Assembly: GCA_032622095.1 (NCBI GenBank)
Contig: CP136063.1
Coordinates: 177,175,956-177,239,955, forward strand
DNA from: Siphonodentalium dalli
Lineage: Eukaryota > Mollusca > Scaphopoda > Gadilida > Siphonodentaliidae
Direction: 5' to 3'
Length of the DNA stretch: 64,000 nt
The stretch's first letter is position 1. Each line of letters begins with the position of its first letter. Both the position numbers and the translations under genes were made by a program. Under the pieces are notes generated by a model. The model did not search any database. It saw nothing but the letters and a program-made list of their open reading frames with translations, and had not been told where the DNA came from. Positions 60,154 through 64,000 of this stretch are shown piece after piece.

Positions 60154-60301
60154 CTGCAATAACAAGCCAAATAGTACAATTAACCTGTGGAATTTGATAC
60201 AGGTTACTAATTTTTTTATACCAAGTAGGGGAAACAGAATAAATATGTCAAGATATAATACCGGTAGTAGCCTGTCATTTTTCCAGAAAAATGGGTTTCA
60301 T

Positions 60302-61429
60302 AAATTATTTTGAGGATTTTGGGCCTAGTATTAGAAGTCGGCGGACATCGTCTCGGTTGGGCCCATGTATTCTTCGAATCCATCTGAGGGTCTCATCGTG
60401 CGTCATCCAACCGTTGGTTGTTGCCGATATCTTCACATTGGGTGGTACACTCAGCTTTCCCAGAATGTTCGCAGACATGGTGCCGTTTCGCTCCTTGAAC
60501 ACGATGTATGCTGGTAATTTCTCGCCATTGGCTGCTGCTGTGAGGGCGACGGTGCAGCCTTTCTTCTGGGCCCCGGTTGTCGAAATCCGAACGGTCTTCT
60601 CTCCTCGCATGGTCTGATCCATGTTCCGTATGTTGAAAAATGTATAGTCGTGCTGCTCTCGAAGATAATTGATGCTGTCCGGAAACTGTCGATTTTCTCT
60701 CGGAAATCTTCAGGAATTCGCTGACTGTCGTTGGTTCCCTTTCGAATTCCGATGTTGTGTCGTCGCTTCCAACGCCTAAGCCACCCATTTGACGCCTTGA
60801 AACCCTCGACGTGTATCTGGCCGGCGCACTCCCTGCCCTTCGACTGTAGGGCAAAGTTGCTAACTGGTCTACCATGCAGTCTTTCTTCAATGAGCCACTC
60901 AAACACCATCGTGTCGACGCGCTCCGATAATGGCTCAGCGCCGGTGTGGAGTGATCTCTTCTTTGAAGCTTGTGGTTTCGATGAAAGTCTGTACTTATCG
61001 TAGTCGCGTTCCCATAGGCGTACCTAAAATAAAATAAAATAAAATAAAATAAATTGAAAACAGTCCGGTATGGTACGTGTAGTTGTATAAGACTTAAATA
61101 AACAGAGAAAGATTTTTTTTTTAATTAAATCATCAGTTGGGCCTATGTGATTTATTGAATACGAGAAATAAATGGGACTTTAAAAAATAGAGAAAGATTT
61201 AAAAAAAATTAAGTTCTTATAAGTTGCAGTTATCTAGACAGATTTTTCGAAAAATTAGTTTAATAAATAGAGAATTTAAGAGAAATATTTTTTATAGATT
61301 TCTTACCTGCTTTCTGTCGACCCCAAATTGTTTAGCTGTCTTAGCTTGGTTGTTGCCATTGTTGTGATGCCAGTCGATAACCTTGATTTTCGTTTCGAGT
61401 GTATACCGCTGACCTAGTTTGGAAGACAT
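60302..61429 (-). pseudogene. pogo/Tigger-like (Tc1-mariner, DDE) transposase, spliced and 3'-truncated
   Basis: Exon 1 (61307-61429, 41 codons) starts ATG and encodes SKLGQRYTLETKIKVIDWHH, a psq-type HTH. A phase-0 GT-AG intron (61023-61306) follows. Exon 2 begins VRLWERDYDKY and carries the CENP-B-type HTH: VFEWLIEERLHGRPVS, GFKASNGWLRRWKRRHNI. One frameshift near 60685 (KIDSFR to INYLREQHDY) precedes the catalytic domain: NIRNMDQTM with the first Asp, GEKTVRISTTGAQKKG, AYIVFKERNG, NGWMTHDETLRWI, RRLLIL. Exactly there, before the second catalytic Asp, it runs into unrelated DNA and stops at 60302-60304. The catalytic triad is therefore incomplete. Confidence 0.9.
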
Positions 61430-62004
61430 GGTTGTTGAATGACAAGTGCCCCCTCTGCCCCATTATTATACCCACCGTGTGTTTACATAACCAGGGAATG
61501 AGTTCTTTTTGTGTTTGGCCACATGTCGGAACATACCGACATACAAAGAATATGTTTTTACAGTACAGTATGTTGACATGTGCGCGATGCACGCACGTGA
61601 TTCTTTGAAGTGATTGATGTTTACCGCGTTCTCAGATATACGCCGTTAGCGAGTGGGTTTGATGTCTGTCGACGTTTGGTTTCCCCCAGGAAGTATAATT
61701 GAATAAACAAATGAGATTTTAAGATTCACTTTATTTTATTTTATTTATTATTATCACTTACCTACGAAGTATAACTTTCCATTTTTCGTGGCATTCTCGC
61801 CGTCACCGATCGTTTGTGAATATACTTCCCGTTATATTGGAATTATTTATTTGGGAAGTATCATTAGCAAATAATTACTTACCACCGCTGAAATTTAACA
61901 AAATATGGGGTGGGCTTAAACACGAATATACCCCTGTGCATGGAATTTGGTCAAAAGATATGGGTGGGCTTAAACACGGGCATGGGCCTTGAGCCGGGTC
62001 AGTA
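61430..62004 (-). other. Sequence upstream of the transposase within the duplicated borders
   Basis: Read on the minus strand it precedes the transposase ATG. It holds a duplicated phrase, 'gtgggcttaaacacg' at about 61912 and 61967. A (taaaa)n microsatellite (61028-61055) lies in the transposase intron. No inverted terminal repeat could be identified. Confidence 0.5.
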
Positions 62005-62069
62005 CGGTAGTAGCCTGTCATTTTTCCAGAAAAATGGGTTTCATAAATTATTTTGGGGATTTTGGGCCT

Positions 62070-62945
62070 GAAGAAATGTTGACAAGAATCATATCGTCAA
62101 GTTGCCCCAATATTGGTGTTTCCAAGGCAACAGAGTCTAATTTATGAGAATTCTGGAAAATTATCAAATATGAAGTATTTTATTTATAAATGATAATTGT
62201 AGATATTTTGGTCGATATAGTTATGTAATCATATTTAGATATGTTTATCCTTCATGACGGACCATATCAGTTATAAATTTTATTTATATATTTGAAATCA
62301 TATATGTGAATATGGTCAGCTGACTGAATAATTATAATCTTTCAACATTATTCTGAAAAACAAATCACTTATTGGAATATGATTTAATTATCTACATGAC
62401 TTCTAAAATTGTCTACTTGCACCATTATATATATTGTAATGTTACGGAAATCCAATATCTTTGTATCAACACATTATAATTTACTAAGCCATCTAGTCAT
62501 TAAAGTCTAGATTTTAAGTTGAACAGGTTAAATAATAGAAGATTTAGCCAGTTCCCACATGTGATATGGCCAGATAGATTGAAAAAATCAATAATCAAAT
62601 TCATATTATTTTTTGGTGGCAGCACAAAGATGATCCGATGGGCCATGTCACCTCCATGTGACATCTAATTTGCATTCAACTATTTATATATGCTGTTTTG
62701 TCATGAAATAACATATTCTGATTATGTTTCTGAATGAATTTGCAAAATGGTGGAAGCATGAAGTACTTCCATTCATTCATCTTATAGAAGATTTTATGGC
62801 TCATGTTGGTTATATGTCCATAATTTTAACCTGGCATTTTCTGTTTTGGAAATGTGCAGTGCATTAGGTGCTGGTGTTCGGGGGGGAATGATAGTTGATT
62901 TCCAAACCTCTTATTGATGTTTCTGGCACTTGTTTGAACTAGTAC
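62070..62945. other. Intron, nothing recognised
   Basis: AT-rich without coding or repeat signal that I can support. It should lie in the ELP1 intron upstream of the first visible exon. Confidence 0.5.
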
Positions 62946-63405
62946 TAGGCCTGAGAATATTGTGCTGTACATTTGCAGAATGGGGTCCCCAGAAGGTAAA
63001 TTCATTGAATCTACCCCACACAGTCTGAGTGGGCCAGCACAACTAAATTCACCTTCTGGGTTCCTCATTCTGCTTAGGCCTCATCTTCTCAGGAAAGTAT
63101 CTTTATTATCAAATAAATAAGTTTTTTAGTTTCTTTACAAAGTATCTTTTTCTTTTTTAGTATAGTTTCTCTATATCCCCAAACGACATTATAAATAATT
63201 GAGGTGCACAATGGGTGCACATCACCATCTTACCCATCTGGGAACTTAAATCTATGTCTAAGTCTATCTTAGCAGATGAGGCCATGCAGAATGAGGTCCC
63301 GTAGGATGAATTTGGTGATGCTCGCACACTGTGCAGGGTATCGTCACTAAATTCTCCCTCTGGTGACCTCATTCTGCAAATGTCCAGCACCATATTCTCA
63401 GGCCT
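62946..63405. mobile_element. GAGGTCC MITE, complete, diverged subfamily
   Basis: Ends 'aggcctgagaatattgtgct' and inverse 'agcaccatattctcaggcct'. Middle is inverted relative to copy 1 ('agtttctctatatcccca', 'ataattgaggtgcaca'). Confidence 0.85.
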
Positions 63406-63614
63406 GACTAGTACCATATTTCCATTGACATTGCTGCACTAAAGACAAATATATTCAGTTTCAAATATTTGAAACCTATAGAACCAAATAAGTCATTTTC
63501 CCACATTTGAAACTACTAATTTGTGTTATTCTGTACTCTTCCAGTGAGTGAAAGAACTACAACATGTGCAATTACAAAAAGCCAGGTCTTCTTCTTCACT
63601 AACAACATCTAAGT

Positions 63615-63862
63615 CTCAAGTAACCCTTGACAAGTAGTTCCCTTAGAAAATGTTCAGACAATAAGTTCAACAAAGGTCATTTGTTGAACTAATTATATGA
63701 ACATTTCCCACAAATTAATACAAATCATTCTGCACTAGTATTATCTGTTTATCTGTATGTTGTCTGCTTTTATTACTTCGACACCCCTCTAAATGAATAA
63801 TAGACCATTCGAATGTATACTTTTATAACTGAATGGAAGAATCCATTTCGAGAGGGTTAAAA
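63615..63862. mobile_element. TTAA-family element with 'agttcaacaaaggtca' palindrome
   Basis: 'caagtaacccttgacaagta' at the left, 'aagttcaacaaaggtcattt' 'gttgaactaattatatgaac' centre, 'tagaccattcgaatgtatac' and 'tcgagagggttaa' right. Copy of 25673-25946. Confidence 0.68.
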
Positions 63863-64000
63863 TAAAATCATGAATTTCAGGTTGAGATCAGCTGTCTGCA
63901 TGGGCTTTCCAGAGCAGCATTGAGAATTCTTTGTTCATCCTAACTTTGATATCCTCTCATACTTTCAGGGTTAAATGGCCTATTTTGAAACAACTTTGTT

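Larger units (their letters stand above)
60262..62069. repeat. 65-bp direct repeat flanking the transposase pseudogene
   Basis: 60262-60326 and 62005-62069 are identical but for one base (gaggatt versus ggggatt): 'cggtagtagcctgtcatttt', 'tccagaaaaatgggtttcat', 'aaattattttg', 'ggattttgggcct'. The left copy supplies the last codons and stop of the truncated ORF. Length far exceeds the TA duplication of Tc1-mariner elements. Confidence 0.92.

Noticed and set aside
58501-59070. 189-codon minus-strand ORF as a gene
   Set aside because: It is three-fold repetition of a 192-bp tandem core; the frame stays open because the period is divisible by three.
60393-60902. 169-codon third-frame ORF over the transposase
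   Set aside because: Shadow of the pogo-like coding frame; low-complexity Arg/Ser composition and no motif.
61430-64000. First exons or promoter of ELP1
   Set aside because: No translated match to the Elp1 N-terminus and no exon that would join to 60153 was found; it must lie further right.

Overview
This window is nuclear DNA from an intron-rich, AT-rich animal genome. It holds one recognisable host gene on the minus strand and a dense layer of transposable elements. The repeat styles point to a marine invertebrate, most likely a lophotrochozoan and probably a bivalve mollusc: tandem core repeats of about 150-190 bp followed by GACG-type tracts and a terminal hairpin, many foldback MITEs, and a DIRS-type retrotransposon. 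The species cannot be fixed from the sequence alone.

The host gene is ELP1 (IKAP), the scaffold subunit of Elongator, which supports wobble-uridine modification of tRNAs. Twenty-three consecutive coding exons can be placed between 60153 (upstream) and 7611 (downstream). All have GT-AG borders, and the reading phase matches at all 22 junctions, giving 2845 nt or about 948 codons. They cover the later part of WD40 propeller 1, propeller 2 and most of the alpha-solenoid (TPR-like) region. The first exons lie to the right of the window. The last exons (end of the solenoid, basic tail, dimerisation domain) lie to the left. No promoter, first exon or polyadenylation site of ELP1 is visible here.

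Region by region: 1-3.3 kb is a decayed DIRS-like retrotransposon (gag-like zinc knuckle, RT/RNase H, tyrosine recombinase). 4.7-7.15 kb is an array of core repeats with a recent 840-bp tandem duplication. 7.2-12.3 kb holds four ELP1 exons among repeats. 12.4-17.7 kb is a composite transposon that fills one intron almost completely. 17.9-43 kb is exons separated by MITEs, including a 1285-bp hAT-type element with a perfect 8-bp target duplication nested in an older MITE. 42.86-46.38 kb is a nested block bounded by an 18-bp inverted TTAA-type end. 46.9-60.2 kb carries the upstream exons with helentron-like repeats at 56.7-59.3 kb. 60.26-62.07 kb holds a truncated pogo/Tigger transposase pseudogene with an intron, flanked by a 65-bp direct repeat. 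Apart from ELP1 no other host gene was found on either strand.

The most interesting signals are structural: (i) unrelated repeat families that all end in a hairpin whose arm is repeated inverted at the left end, with paired changes in the stem; (ii) tandem duplication of intron-exon borders at two ELP1 exons; (iii) several different palindromic elements sharing the terminus TTAACCCTTT; (iv) the 65-bp duplication around the truncated transposase.
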